Source: Pleodorina starrii
Lineage: Eukaryota > Chlorophyta > Chlorophyceae > Chlamydomonadales > Volvocaceae
DNA length: 64,000 nucleotides
Direction of reading: 5' to 3'
NCBI GenBank assembly: GCA_030267565.1
Contig: BRXU01000007.1
Coordinates: 3,968,001-4,032,000, forward strand
How positions within the stretch are numbered: position 1 is the first letter of the stretch; every line of letters begins with the position of its first letter. The notes below the pieces were generated by a model. It was not told the origin of the DNA and did no database searches. It was given only the letters and a program-made list of their open reading frames with translations. The translations under genes and the position numbers were made by a program. This document shows positions 34,328 through 46,600 of the stretch, piece after piece.

Positions 34328-35571
34328 TGTCACGACACACTGCGTAACTGGCAGAACGCGTGCTGCCCTGAGCAACTCCCCCCCCAGCTGGAAGCCCCAA
34401 GCATTCGTCTGGGGGCTGAAGCTGCCAGTCACGCCAAACCGCCGCAAGCGTAAGAGGCACACAAAAAGCTACGCAAAACGCTAAGAGTCACACGTGCACG
34501 AAGTCTTCTATCGCAAGTGGTCCACAACGAGTCCGTATGGCGCGTCCGTACACCAAGCTGGCACACGCAAATCGCTTGTTCACCAGAGCCAAGGGTTGCC
34601 CCCCCTGATCAATGTCCACACTCGCCAACCAAGCCAACCGGAGGGACTCAGCCTACAAATCACCCTCCCATCCTCTCAAACCAGAGCGCCGCTCCCCCGG
34701 CCAGGCTCGCCTTGGCCAAGTTGCACTCGGCTTCGGGCGGAACCTTGCCTTGTCCTTCAACTGAAAGCTCTTCAAAGCAACAAAGGGCTTATGCCCTATC
34801 TTGAAATCTGCCCAAGCCTTGGCGCCACCGCCCATAAAAATGGGCATGCCACTCATAGAAAGCTCCGCGGCCATTTCGCTATCAGAATCACTTACGACGG
34901 AACCGGACTCAGAGCCCGAATCAGCACCAGCAGCAGCGTCAGCACCAGCAGCAGTGTCCAAAGCAGAATCAGCACTCTCAGCGTCACTATTCACCTTAGA
35001 CGTCTGTTCAGACTCCGAAGAAGCAGCCGATGGCCCAAGGCCAGCAAGTCGGCGCGAGCGGCGAACCTCCTCCGATGTCTCCTCCAGCTTGTTGAAATAT
35101 GGTATGGTGCGCCGGGGACAGAGGTGCCCGACGCGATTGCAATGGCGCGGCGATGAAAGGAGATGTCGGAGTGGTCGATCAGATCAGCGTATCGTAGCAG
35201 CAGCGAGCGAGCGAGCGAGCGAGCGTTCAGTAACACAGCGTTTAGTGTTACAAGTCACAGCAGCGGGTGCGCCACCCGTGAGGCCGGTCCTTGCGACCTG
35301 ACGATGTAGAACCGGCTCGTCGTCAGGGAGCTAGTTGTGAATACAAGCGCGACAGCTAGATATAACCAACCGTCTGCAATGAATGCGGCAAGTATTTCAA
35401 CAAGCTGCCGCGATGATCGCGAGCAGCTCCTAAATATCCCACAACGTAAGATAGCTCCAGAACCACACAACTAACCTCGCGAAATCCTAACGAACCGCCA
35501 AGTTCTTCTGCTTCTTAGTAACTACCAATGGCTTCGGACAAACGGTGTCAAAGACGCAGTGTGTCGTGACA
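34328..35571. mobile_element. nested TIR element II, longer form (1244 bp)
   Basis: Same 18-base terminal repeats as element I and separated from it by only GC (34326-34327). The outer right flank is CGGC (35572-35575), giving a 4-bp duplication around the pair. The extra middle holds a minus-strand open frame (about 35095 to 34653) reading FNKLEETSEEVRRSRRLAGL, then a Ser/Asp/Glu/Ala-rich stretch, then GGGAKAWADFKIGHKPF. This resembles acidic linkers in transposon proteins, but no catalytic motif is visible, so it is probably a non-autonomous fragment. 4-bp duplications are known for several DNA transposon groups; I do not assign one. Confidence 0.8.
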
Positions 35572-37800
35572 CGGCCTTAACACCTCACGCTAGCGATACC
35601 GGCCAAATCGGACCTTGAAGTCTGCTTGCGAAACTTGGCAAACAACATAAATGCTACTAATATATGCCAAATCCGTCGAGAAATGTCCGAACGGGCAACG
35701 TCCATTTTTCCGAGGTGGCGTCCCCAAGGGTTGGAAAGTCCGGCCTTAACACCTCACGCTAGCGGTACCGGCAATCAAGATGTATGCTGCACCAAACATA
35801 CACACTACCGTTTTCACATCTCCGAAGTAGTGCTTGCTGCGCGTGCGTGCGTGCGTGTGTTTTCTCGCTCCGCAGTTCGTGGTCGTACGATATGCCGTAC
35901 GATGCCCGCCGTACAAATGCTCGGCCCAGTGCTCTGCCCCCCACACAGCGGCCCAAGGGGCAGTCTGATGGCACGGAGCACGGGAAACCGAGGCCTGTAC
36001 GGCCATCCCGCGTCGGCGAAACAGTGACAACCGGCAGTGACGGCAGCTGCCGTATAAGGATGCAGCCGCAGCGACACCAGCCGCAGCCGTAGCGGCGAGG
36101 CGGCCGTAGGAAACTCAAGAAACCGCGGCACTTCTTTTACGCTGACCAATGCTCACTTTACATCGTCGTTGACGGTCAGCTTCTTAAACAGCCAGCGCGG
36201 GTGCTCATTGACAGCGCTGCGAACGAACACAGACACGTGCAACGTGCGCTTCTTGCGCGCCTCCGAGAAACTGCTCGGCAGGCGCGCGATCCTAGAGCCC
36301 GCGGCCTGCGACACGTCGGCTGACAGCAGCGTCCCGGTCAAAGGAAAGCTGCGCGCGTCGTCTGACCTGTCCGTGCTCCAGCTCATGCTCGGAGCCAGCC
36401 CGGACCGCGCCGTGGCCCTGCAGCCGCGCGAGCGAGCTCCTCGCTCCTTTGCGTGGCACGGGAGGGTCGACAATAAGGACGGTGGCGCCAGCCTTCGGCT
36501 AAGAGAGGCATCCTCTGATGGACATGAGTTGGCATGCCGCTCAAAGTAAGGCGGTATGCGCAGCTCAAGCGTATTGTTCACACGTGCGGGCAGCCTTTGG
36601 TCCAGAGGCGTCTGCCTCGCGAGATAGCGTTATAAAGCGTTCAGACACAATAGCATCGCAATACATCAATACTGCACCTACACTTCTGCAGCTCTGCCGA
36701 CATTGATACCTCTCCTCACAGATACGCCGTACACCTCGCCGCATTCTGCGCCGCGCCAGCCTCCAACCCATTATAGCATTCCTTTACACAAGGATTATAG
36801 CGTGGTAAAAACCGGTTCACCTCAAACGGTCCCAAAATGAATCGCCGCTGCTGTTGCAGCTGCGGTCGCCGCGGCTGTCGCCGCTGCTGTCGCGACCGCT
36901 GCCACCCGCGCCTGATTTTGCTCCGCGGCGATACGCGCCGCGATCCCAGCATATCTGAGACTTGCCACCCACCGGCAGCCGCTGCCGCCGCTGCTGCCGC
37001 TGCTGCCGCTGCTGCCGCTGCTGCCGCTGCTGCCGCTGCCGCCTGCACCCAGCTGCCATTGCCCCCCACACCAAACCCATGGAGCGACGGCTGAGCTGGC
37101 TGGCTGGCTGTCCGGCATGGGCGGCAGCGCCGCATGAACCCGGAGGGATCAAGATATTACGTGTAAACGGTAAATGTGTGGCCGAAGGTCACCAGCGGAA
37201 TGCATTTCCCCCTTTCTGTTGCTCCGAACCCCATTTGCCTTGCACCAGATGCACTTCGCATCCTCTTTTTGTCATCTCCCGTCTGCATTAACCTCCGTGC
37301 TGCTATATGCATGCCCCGATATCTACGCCGCTCGCAGTTTATGCAACCTGCTTGGCGGCAGATGCGATGTCCCCTTAGAGCCCTCTTCCCTGTATATGAG
37401 ATGGCTTTCCGCCCTCGTGCCCTATCCAGCTTACATGCTTCCCTTGAAAGCCATGCGCCTGGCCTTTGTGGTCCCTAGTATTCCCGAGTGACCCTTCCCC
37501 TGTCATCATGCCATCGACAACTGTCGCCATTATGCTTGCAAGCTTTATTTCATTCCAATGTATTAAGTATGCATAACCTTGTCACATGTGCATTTATAAA
37601 TAGTGTTCTTACCCTTAGGAGCGCGCCATCCGGCGCCATCTGGTGTCTTAAGTGTTGCTTTTGAAATTGATGGTTTGTCGGCCAACTTCTTTGCCCACAA
37701 GGCCATTGCCCACAAGGCGAATTCCAGTTTCGAACCGTGCTGCGCTCGTTCGTATACAACGGTCATTGCACCGGATCCATTGCCCACAAGGCCAGGCGGG

Positions 37801-37808
37801 TTTGAATT
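37801..37808. repeat. 8-bp target-site duplication, right
   Basis: TTTGAATT immediately follows the terminal GGCGGG of copy 2 and matches 27205-27212. Confidence 0.8.
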
Positions 37809-39779
37809 CCCGGCTCGGACATTATCGCGCAGACGCGCACACTTGGACCGGGCGTTTGTTTGAATCGCCTTGAGCACCACCAGCAAGCCATAGGATAGCC
37901 TGGATAGGTCATGGAGTCATCCTTACTCACCCCAACACGTGCAGATTCAGCAAAGTTCCTCACTTGAAGGCGTGCCCCGCGAAAGAATGAACGCCTTTCA
38001 AACGGGTGCTTCCCCTCGAGAGCGTCGGTGTGTCCTACTCAGCCTACAGAAGGATAAGACAGGTGTCAAAAGAACCGAGACTGGATGACCTTTTCGCCCG
38101 TGCCCAACGATGGGGTCGGGCACTTGGGCAACGGAACCTACGCAACACAGCTTCGGCTAGGACGGCTACTCATAAGTAAGCAACGCTTTTGCGTCGAGCT
38201 AATTTTGCTTTTACATATTTGTATGGTGGTTGCCTCATGCGGGCTAAGTAAACTATCAATATCGGTACCTGTCGGTACGCGGGAGCCCCCGAAGCCGGTT
38301 GGACAGCACCAAACGGCTTAGGAGAAAACCTTGAGCAACAGATAGCCACATTTGGCTTTGCGACCATGTAATAAAGGGCCAAGGAAAAACTGCCTACGAG
38401 CCGATGTAGCATCGTCACTCGCCGCCATCATTATTGCGAGCATACTGCATGTCCTAAGAAATCAAACGTACTATGGATATGTCGCTAAGCAAGCCGGCCA
38501 AGCGCGAGAGGGAGTGAGTTCGCGGGAACAGCGCTGGAGCATGCATGCCGTACTATTTTCCAAAATAGTACGACCTACAAGCGCACCGGTCCCTCACCCT
38601 ACGGTCGGCATTCCCAAATGAGTTTCGCAGCCGGCTAGTTGTGCATAAAGTCAACATGGATCTTGACAAGGCGCTGCTGCTTCTCGACAAGCATTATTAG
38701 CCGGCCGTGCATCCTCAGACAAGTCATTTCGTCGGGTCCGGCATTTTGGCATTTGCGAGCTCTTGAGCTCTTGAATGAATGTTGAGCTCTTGAGCTGTAT
38801 GTAATGATTTGCGAACTCGCATCTTATCGTCAGCGCAAAGGCATTGCATTCTACTGAAGGAATTGGACCTATTGGACATACCGGGTGCCGTACCTGCTTC
38901 ACGCCACCCATCCGCCCCAAAACCCATCCGTCCCACAGCCACGGGCTTGGCCTTGGGCTGCTTGCCTTTCGTAGTGGCCTTCCCGCGTTCCCGGCTCCCC
39001 TCCCCCGTGCAGCAGCCTGTCCACCCGCTCACCCCGCTGCCCTTTCTCTCTCTCTGCTTGCCACGGCCCCTTCCCGACTGGGACGTGCCGGCCCCCGTTG
39101 GCTCCACCGCCGTCGCCGCCTCTACTCCCCGACCGGCTGTGCCCGCCATAGCCCCGGCAGCCCTTCCCCGCCGGCCCCCACAGCGCCCCAACCACCCGCA
39201 GCTCGCGGCAAATAATTTATATTTGCGAGAAGATTTGCGAGATGCTTTGGGAGTTTTTTTTGAAACTTGAAATATTTGCGAGGGACCCTTCCGAGTTTTG
39301 TTAGACACTTTGCGAGGCCCCAAACACTTAATTACGGCAGGCGTCACAAGCACGGCTGATCCAGATGTGCCACTCGTCGTTCAGAATGCTGTAGCCACTG
39401 AGACACCTTGCCACAAAAAATCGCACAATCCATGTGAACCTTGACTTCAGAGCTCCGGCTCAGAGCTTTCGGAGTGGACAATCGGCTACAAAGAGCAGCT
39501 CTAGCAGCTCGCGGCTTAGGATTTGGGCCGCTGCCGCTCAACTCCAACACACGATGTACGCGGGCACCACCCGCGTAACCACCCGCGTCCAACCAAAACG
39601 ACAATCCTGGCAACTGAATAGAATGCCCCGCGCCGACTACTAATGCACATGCGGTTTTGTTATCTATCACCAACAAAACGTTTTGCGGCCCTTCATTAAC
39701 GGTTCGCAGCTACTAAGCAAACCACCACCGAAACCGAAACACAGCGGCCATGCCTCCAGGCGGAAAACCACTTCGCCTC
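37809..39779. other. spacer right of the transposon, repeat fragments
   Basis: No supported gene. It contains the second copy of the dispersed repeat (38521-38743) and, around 38750-38815 and 39205-39320, several TTTGCGAG words flanking a GC-rich, Pro-rich stretch. A 209-codon minus-strand open frame at 38724-39353 crosses all of this and is most likely chance. Confidence 0.5.
38521..38743 (+). repeat. dispersed repeat, copy 2
   Basis: Matches 6929-7163 in the same orientation with a few indels; for example, one of the two CGGTCCCTCAC words is missing. On the minus strand both copies allow a short peptide of about 40 residues, possibly the end of an old transposon protein, but no family can be named. 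Confidence 0.85.
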
Positions 39780-42022
39780 TCAGCGCGGCACCCGCAGGAC
39801 CTGCGGCATCGGAATGGGGGCGAGTTGCACCGGGCCGGGCGCTGGAGGAGGCGCAGCAGCTGGCGGCGGCGGCGGCGGCGCCGACGTGTTCGCTGGCGGC
39901 GACCAGTACTTGCAACCCTCCTGCTGCACATGGACGAGCACCGAAGTGTCGTACCCGAGCTCCCGCACCGTCTGCAGCATCTCGCGGGCGCCCTCCGGGT
40001 CGACGGGCTTGCGCGACATGAGCCACAGTCCCCGCGACGACCCACGGGTCACTGCATCCACCGCTGACGCCTTGCCCCGCAGCGACGCGTCCAGCCACGA
40101 CAGGAAGTTCGACGCAGCGGAGAGGCCGACGGGAACCTGACTCATCGGAGTGGTCTGGCAGCCGCCCGGCGCAGCGTACTCGGGGGCACCGCCGCTGACG
40201 ATGGCCCAGTCGTAGCCTGTGGGCAAGGGGAACCGTATGCGATATCGCAGTGGTGTCACCGTTGGAAGGGGACCCGGGTTACCAGTGAGCCGAGTCAACA
40301 GTATATGATGTATATCGGGCGTATGTCCCGGCGGTGGGTCTGGACTCCGGAGCCATTCCACGGTGTATAATGCATTGACACTGCCTGGCCTGGCTGTCCG
40401 CAGCCCGCAGGGCACTGGAACGGGTATTTCCAGACCCATCGAAATGCGCAAATCAACTATCTATCCTTTCGTCGGATTAAGTCGCCGTGGTAGCCGTGGC
40501 CCGAGTCGCCGCGTGGTCTGTACATCGGGTGACGCCCACGGGTGTGGCGGCCCGCCGCCCGGGCACGCACCGATGCGGGTATCGTTGGAGGGCATGACTG
40601 CAACCACCCAGTACTGGCCCCAGCCCAGCCGCCAGTTGCTTGAGACCAGGTTGGTCAAATAGGAGCTGGGCCCGACCTGTGCCGCACGGCAACAGCGCAG
40701 GACAGCGGGGCACGACAGGAACATACATACGCAGGTGAGGCAAGGTGAGGCAAGGGGTGACAAGAAGAGTCAAGGCGAGGTAAAGGGAAAGAATGTTACG
40801 CCTGGAGGGGGGCAGCTCCCCGTTGCAGCCCGGGAGCGGAGCAGCACGCAGTTTCCGATCTGCAGTAATTGCGAGTGGGACATAGATTGGGACATACCGG
40901 TAGATTGAATTTACGATCAGGAGCGTACACTCATCGCCACACGCAGAAGGGGCGTCGCAGCATGAAACGCGTGCCACGCAATATCTCAGCAGTTGTATCG
41001 TCGTACCGCCGTACTGCAACGCACCAGCAACATGGAGTTCGCGGTGGGCGTGCCGGCGGCTGAGGGGTCGGGCAGTGCCAGGAGTTCTTGGGGGGCCAAG
41101 GGGGCGTTCAGCGGCCGGCCATCCACTGTCTGGAGGGAGGTGCCGACCGCAGGCCCGTTGACCTGCGGGGCCACGAGACAGTCGGGATGGGGGACGTTGG
41201 GGAGCAAGATTGTGGTCGGGGAGAAGACCGCTTGCTTGTGAGGAGGCCGTTTGAGGAGTAGCACAGGGGCTGCCCAGAGCCGAACTTCGAGGACGCACTA
41301 GCGTTGCCCTTCTCCTGGGAAAAAAGGTATCCCCTTTCGCTCTTCCCTGATATGAGAGTATCACCTAGGGTACCTAAACAGGAAGTTAGAGCTCTGGCGT
41401 TAGCGTATCTGACTTAAGGGCCTCGCTTTCTGTTGTACTCTAGTCAGCAGCACCTGGCATGCTGGCAGCAGCCTGCCACCAAACCAAACAAGACTGTGGC
41501 TTGTTACCGTGTTCCATCGCGATGCTCCAGCAAGAATGCTCCGCGCACCTGGCCCTGGTTCGCGTAGTTCAGAACCTCGTACACGGGGATCTCCCCGCCG
41601 CGCCGCGCCGCAGCTTGGCCGCCCACGATAACGCCCGTCGTGTTGACACTGCCGCCAGCAGCGTCGACCCCACCGAGGAACTGCTGCGCAGCCGACCCAC
41701 GGTTCACCACTTGGACCCGTGGGTCGCTCGACGGCAGCCGCAGGTACTCCGCCTTGACGCAGTACATGTACTGCAGCGGATCCTCGCCCTGGAAGCTGAT
41801 GGGAACCTGGAGCTGCGTGTACCAGGGGGCAGCGGTGTAGGCTGTGAGATTGAGATCCGGCACGGAAGTGAAGCCGGGCGGCGGGCACTGCGGCAGCGGC
41901 GTAGGCGGCGGCCCAGTCGTTATGGTCCAGCCAAACCAAGAGGCGAGGCTGGGCGCGGGGGTGCAGGCCGCGGCCAGCAGCAGCACGGCCGCCAGCAGTG
42001 GCGGCGCGGAAGAGGGCCGCAT
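39780..42022 (-). CDS. secreted lipocalin (apolipoprotein D-like)
   Basis: Lipocalins are beta-barrel carriers of small hydrophobic ligands. The first exon (41550-42022) starts with a signal peptide, MRPSSAPPLLAAVLLLAAAC, then PLPQCPPPGFTSVPDLNLTAY and PWYTQLQVPISF, the first strand region, where the G-x-W of classical lipocalins would lie (here APWY). Next come PLQYMYCVKAEY (Cys for a disulfide) and later exons with FSPTTILLPNVPHPDC (about 41210) and SSYLTNLVSSNWRLGWGQYW (40620-40680). The last exon holds YDWAIVSGGAPEY, GLWLMSRKP (the second lipocalin signature), LGYDTSVLVHV and the Cys-containing QQEGCKYW, before a Pro/Ala-rich tail. The exon order fits blc/apoD-type lipocalins such as the plant temperature-induced group, but the signal peptide points to secretion or the thylakoid/ER route. 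The intron borders are approximate. The ligand is unknown. Confidence 0.78.
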
Positions 42023-43671
42023 TCGAGCTGCTAGACGTAGGGTAGATGAGAAGCGAGTAGGAGGTGGTTCGTGCTGGACTTTTTATTTGAAGGTGCGAGG
42101 CGCGCAGCGGGCACGAAAAGCAGAAGGGAACTTCGACTCAACAACGAAATGCGCACTGAAGTCATCGCGACAAGCCTTGTGCATGCGTGCGTGCGAGCGT
42201 TGCGAGCGTTTGAGAACGTACGACGGTTGGGTTTGGGTCGGACTGGAAAACGGAAGCTTGCCCTCCAACCGCTCTAACGCAGCCCAAGGTGAGGATAAGT
42301 GTCGTTTGCCCGCGTTCCGGCAGGTTCCCGCGACGAGAGCCGAATAGGTCGCAGGCCAGCCATTGCGGAGCACGCTTTGCAGCTTCGATATTCGACATTG
42401 TGCTTGCTGGAATGGGCTGCAGAAATCCACGGCTGCGCCTGGCTGCGCTGCGGGAAAGGACCGCATCTGCTCCGGTCGAAATGCACTGTTGGGCTTCACG
42501 TCGCATGGCCGCGACACGCATGGTGTGCAAGTAAATACACGTGCCTTCATTTTCTGTGGTTCAGCATGCAAGCCAACATCCTAAACACTCTTTCTTTGCA
42601 AGGAAATTCCGCCAGGGACAACCCACAACCATTATGTTTGCTTAGGGCTACATGCAAACACTGGATATAATGCCTCAGCTTCGATTACATCTTGTCCATA
42701 ATTGCTTGCGACTCCGTGTGCCGAGGCTGGATGGCATTCAGGCAGCACTAAGGTTCGCGGATACGCACGGATAGCGTCAAATTCAGATTGACTCATTCGT
42801 AACATTACATAAAAATTGCAATGTATATATGGCATACATATATGAGAATATAATATGTCACGTAATATTGAGTGGAGCTTCACTTCGTAGACACCGCGAG
42901 CGTCGCCCGCCACGCGCGTCGATCGGATCCAAACTTTAGTAAAGCGCGGCATGCGCATCGGTCCTTTCAAAAAGCCGAACTTCCAAAGAGCTGTCTTGGA
43001 GCCGATCTAAGCTCATCTGGAAACACCACAGTGCATTTTCAGAGTAACAAACTCCGTGTCGCATTTCTGCCGGCTCTGGCTTTCTCCCGCACATTGTTAG
43101 TGTTCAGCCCTGGCGCCCAATCCTATTCGGGGTGGGTGCTGTAGTGTCCAACCGAGACCTCAAGAAACCCCATACACACCCTACCTGTGACCTCTCCCGC
43201 GCCAGACGGACGGCCCGCCGCTTCTAACCGCCTGTCAAATCGAGCAGCAGTGGCGCAAGTGCCTAAAGACCACTTATCCCCCACATTGGAATTCCAAGTC
43301 TCTTCCGGAAACTCATTTAATACCCAGCAACCTACAACCCAGTGACTTCTGAAGACGCTGCTGACGAAGGCTCATTGCGCGTCGCCACGTCCGCAGCAGC
43401 CGCAGTGCTCGACCCTGCAAAACCCACAGCCAAAAGCCCCTCTCGCAGCTGCTGCGGAGCTGTCCCACGCCGCGGCCTCACCTCTGAAAACTTCAGAGGC
43501 AGCCATCGCGCCCCGCCATTTTTCCGGCGCCGCCTTTCTGCCGCACGCCAGGCTATCGGTAGCCTTTCGGGGCCGCCTCTCCACCGCTGCCCAGCACTAG
43601 TCCACCCCAGCTTCTCGGTACTGCCACTGGGGCCCCGAACCGCGCTGCGCAGAGTCGCCCGCCCGTCCGCA
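42023..43671. other. divergent promoter region of lipocalin and GH5 genes
   Basis: This stretch lies between two genes transcribed away from each other. It includes an AT-rich part near 42780-42870 with TATATATGG and several TATA-like words, but none at a position I could assign to a start site. The open frame that continues upstream of the GH5 start (43342-43671) is taken as 5' UTR because the signal peptide begins at 43672. No RNA gene or repeat was recognised. Confidence 0.5.
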
Positions 43672-46600
43672 ATGCGCCGGCGGCGTCCTCTGGAGGCCCG
43701 GGGCAGCGCCGGGCAGCGCACCGTGACCGAGCTGCTGCCGCTGCTGCCGCTGCTGTTGCTCTCAGCGGCGCTCTCTGTGTCGCCTCGCGGCGTGACGGCT
43801 CAGCTGGGCGCGACGACGCTGCCGCAGACGGTGGCGGCGGCAGCGGCGGCGGTGGAGGCAGCGGCGGGCCCTCCGGATTTTCTTGGGGCTGCCATTGCGC
43901 CGGTCGCCGCCCCGAGCACCGCCGCTGCCACTGCTGAAGCTGTGGCCAGCACGACAACTGGTTTGGAAGCACTGTTGGCGGCGCCGACAGCGGTGGCGCC
44001 GGCGGCGTCGGCGGCGACAGTGGGAGCCGGAAGTATGTGTTTTGACGTGCTATATCTGCCATGTCCGGCCTTGTTTTGAACATGCGGAGGGGACCTGTGC
44101 GGTGACGGTGCACGCGTGAGCAGGGCGGTTTGCTTTCGCCCCCGTTTCACTCCTGTGTGGACCCCCACCATACAGCCACCAGTAAAATCGACACTTTTCT
44201 GTTCTTGAGGAGTGTATCAGTCCGGGATTCTGTGCCCTCTCCCCTCTGTGCACCGCTCCCCAGCCATCGCGCCTCCGGTCTCGGCGGCAGCACCACCGCC
44301 ACAGGTACTGCCGCCGCCACCGCCGCCACTGCCGCCTTCGCGGCCGCCGCCGCCGCGGCCTCCACCGCCGCCACCTCCCGCCGACGACGATAACAGCGGG
44401 CCTTCCATCACGCTGGGCGGCAACCGCTATACCAAGCCCACCACCGCCGTCGACTCTCCGGACGTCATCCTTATTCGGCCGCCCAAGGAGCGGCCCCGGC
44501 CGCCAAGGGCCCCCCGCTCGGCCTTTATCAGCGTGTGAGTGAGCGGACCTTTCCCAATCCGCCTTGGCTTCCTGTGTGATGTGTTCTAGTCTTAGTGTCT
44601 CAGCTTGGGCGACGCATCGTGTTCGGTTCGTGTTGTGGCGCTCAAGGCCGCAGCTGGCCTGCGCTTGCGGTGGCACCTAACGCCGCTGCTGGTGGTGGTG
44701 CTGCTGGTGGTAGTGGGTGTCAGGGTGGATGCTTCCGATGCTGATGGTGCCGCTCCTCTTGCTGCTTGCCAGAGTTGTCCACTCCTCTTGCCGCTTGCGC
44801 TTGCGCTTGGACGCTGTAGGCGCGGCACGCAGTTCATCGAGGAAGGGCGGCCCTTTTATTTCGTGGGCTTCAACGCGCACTGGTTGCCTAATCTGGCAAC
44901 GTTTGAGCACGAGTGGGGCCGCACCCAGGCGGCGCTGTTCATGCAGTCGGCGCAGGTGGGTGCGGGGCAGACGGCCAGCCCGTGGGCATGTGGCCTTTGA
45001 CGAATGAATCAGTGTTTACAGCGGATCTTACTCTGTGCCCTTCCTCCGCAGACCCTGGGCATGCGAGTTGGCCGCTGGTGGGCGTTCAACAAGGGGCTGC
45101 CGATACGGCCCGGGGAGTACGACGAGGACCAGGTACGGCAGGCCGTACTGCAGGCGTGGGTGCGCCGACCCGGGGAACGGTGCTGAAGCTGGCAGCTTCA
45201 CTCCAGCAGGCATCCCTCCTGCCGGAGGAGCCCCGACGTGCGCCTCGGCAGCAGGCAGCCTGACAGCCGTTGTGCAGCGCAGCGCAGTGCAGTGCAGTGC
45301 ACTCCCAGACTCCCAGACTCCTAATACTCAGGCCTTCCTTCCGCCGCTCCTTACCCTCCACCCCTTCATCCCCTGAGCAGTTCTTGGGCCTGGATTACAC
45401 CATCTACCTCGCCTCCAAGTTTGGAATCCGACTTATTTTGGCGATGACCAACTTGTGGCCGCAGTACAAGGGTCCCGAGCACTTCCTCTACATGGCCACC
45501 GGAAGCGCAGGTACCGTCAGGCCCTCCAGGGAGGCCGCACACGCCCCTGGCCGACACGCGCACACCCGCACTTTGCTTTGTCGCCGGCACCCAGCCCACT
45601 TGCCCACTTGCCCGACGGACGATCGGGACGTGTTACCCTCCCTTGCTGCAGAGGGCAAGACGGTGTACGACTATTATTACGACAGACCCACACGGGAGGC
45701 GGTGAAGCGGCACATGGACGTGATCGTGAACCGGATCAACGCCTACAGCGGAGTGCGCTACCGGGACGACCCGACCATCCTGGGCTGGGACGTCATGAAT
45801 GAGCCGCGCTGCCCGGGTGGGTGCTGGGTGGGTGACGGCTGTGACTGGGGGCGCGCTATGCGTGTGCGGTGCGTGTGCGGTGCGCGCGGTGGTGCGTTGT
45901 GTGGTGCGTGTGTGGCGTGTGGCTGTATGTGCGATATTTGCTGCGCTGAATTCGAGTGCTGCTGCCCCAAACGGAGAAGCACGGAGAAGCACGCTGCCGC
46001 CACTGAGGGCGTCGGCTGACGCCCTCAACCATCAAGTCAGCACATCGGACACACTCGGACATGCACACGTCCTCAGCACACTGTCATCTCATCACCACCC
46101 CGTCATGATCGTCATGTCAACCCCCGTCAGGTTGCGACGAGTCCCAGATGGCGATAAAGTTGGGTTGGCTGCGCGAGATGGCCGCCTATCTGCGATCCAT
46201 CGATCCCAACCACCTCATCACGCAGGTACGGCAGCAGTACGGCAGCAGTACGGGACGCTAGTCCACTTTTTAACAACGTATCTTCCCGCCGCGACAGGGC
46301 AGCGAGGGCTACTTCATGCCGGACCCGCAGACCAACCTGCACCTGCTCAACCCGGGGGCAGGCGCGCAGTGCGAGGGTGAGTGGGCGGGTGGGCGGGTGG
46401 GAGGGAAGGAAAAGATGAGCCGGGGCGAGCAGAGGCGCGTAGGTGAGGAGGAAGATAAGGAAGAAGAAACTGCAGCGAAGGAACGGAGACGGCGCGAGGA
46501 CGAAGGAGTAAGAGGAAGTTAAGGATGGGGCGAGTTGGGAGGGTTGCAGCGGCACAGCGCGCCATCACACACACACACACACATGCACACCGGCGGTAGC

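Larger units (their letters stand above)
31680..37800. mobile_element. long-TIR foldback transposon, tandem copy 2 (with nested insertion)
   Basis: Repeats copy 1 in the same orientation at an offset of 4354 bases up to the nested insertion, then 6130, then 6121 after a 9-base loss in the GCN triplet tract (about 36980-37045). Sequence identity is very high; only scattered single-base differences are seen, such as TTTGGCC in copy 1 against TTCGGCC here. Its left end is truncated, beginning inside the 61-base terminal unit at CGAGCGCAGC. Its right end GGCCAGGCGGG at 37800 is intact and is followed by the target duplication. The inverted arms are about 31680-32394 and 37033-37800. Duplication after insertion is the simplest explanation, because only one target duplication brackets both copies. 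Confidence 0.85.

Noticed and set aside
38724..39353. A 209-codon minus-strand open frame
   Set aside because: It crosses repeat edges and a GC-rich core, has low-complexity Gly/Arg/Lys content, no recognisable motif and no splice-supported partner exons.
43342..43671. An upstream start for the GH5 gene
   Set aside because: The frame is open upstream, but a clear signal peptide begins at the Met at 43672. An earlier start would bury it.
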